Of a stretch of 5,735 nt of DNA, positions 5,713 to 5,735 are shown one piece after another (position 1 is the first letter of the stretch; every line of letters begins with the position of its first letter). This DNA is from JBAXXL01 sp038206725 (GTDB lineage Bacteria; Bacteroidota; Ignavibacteria; Kapaibacteriales; UBA2268), in assembly GCA_038206725.1 (NCBI GenBank), contig JBBRAO010000073.1:1-5735 (forward strand), written 5' to 3'. The notes beneath the pieces are model-generated. The model did not search any database and was not told the DNA's origin. It worked only from the letters and a program-made list of their open reading frames with translations. The position numbers and the translations under genes were made by a program.

Positions 5713-5735
5713 AATTATTTCAAAAAAAAAAGACG
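5713..5735. other. AT-rich tail, nothing recognised
   Basis: The last 23 bases hold AATTATTTC and a run of ten A before GACG. No coding start, binding site or repeat can be supported before the window ends. Confidence 0.4.

Overview
The window is AT-rich and reads almost entirely on the + strand. It holds a short leader, one doubtful small ORF and three larger genes. All three larger genes start with a Sec signal peptide and end in a C-terminal domain of the type IX secretion system (T9SS) type A kind. T9SS cargo of this type points to the Bacteroidota or a close relative in the Fibrobacterota-Chlorobiota-Bacteroidota group (Ignavibacteria and Kapabacteria are possible). Nothing seen allows a genus call. 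Two of the three mature proteins would begin with Gln after signal peptide cleavage, which is common in that phylum.

Layout. Bases 1-117 are a non-coding leader with a weak sigma70-like promoter candidate. Bases 118-351 hold a 77-residue ORF with a hydrophobic N-terminus; its stop overlaps the start of the next gene (TAATG) and its body contains conspicuous inverted repeats. Bases 351-1439 and 1527-2618 are tandem paralogues of 362 and 363 residues: signal peptide, FPD.xFK cap, a 12-residue EF-hand-type calcium loop, irregular leucine-rich repeats, a Cys-containing C-cap and a T9SS sorting domain. Bases 2628-5687 encode a 1019-residue protein. Its first half looks like a lysyl-endopeptidase-like (chymotrypsin-fold) serine protease with a readable His/Asp/Ser triad. 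Its second half is a Cys-rich region I do not recognise, followed by a shortened sorting domain. A GC-rich hairpin lies just after the last stop.

How the genes may work together (inference). The 1-base overlap, the 87-base gap and the 9-base gap on one strand suggest a single transcription unit, perhaps with a second promoter before the second LRR gene. The products would be co-exported to the cell surface or medium: two calcium-stabilised LRR proteins that could bind a protein or glycan, and a large secreted protease. The LRR pair is conserved at both ends but strongly diverged in a 45-residue central block, as would be expected if the duplicates bind different partners. The families are individually familiar. 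The less usual points are the cassette itself, a proline-rich insertion immediately before the protease's catalytic serine, and the uncharacterised Cys-rich half of that protein.
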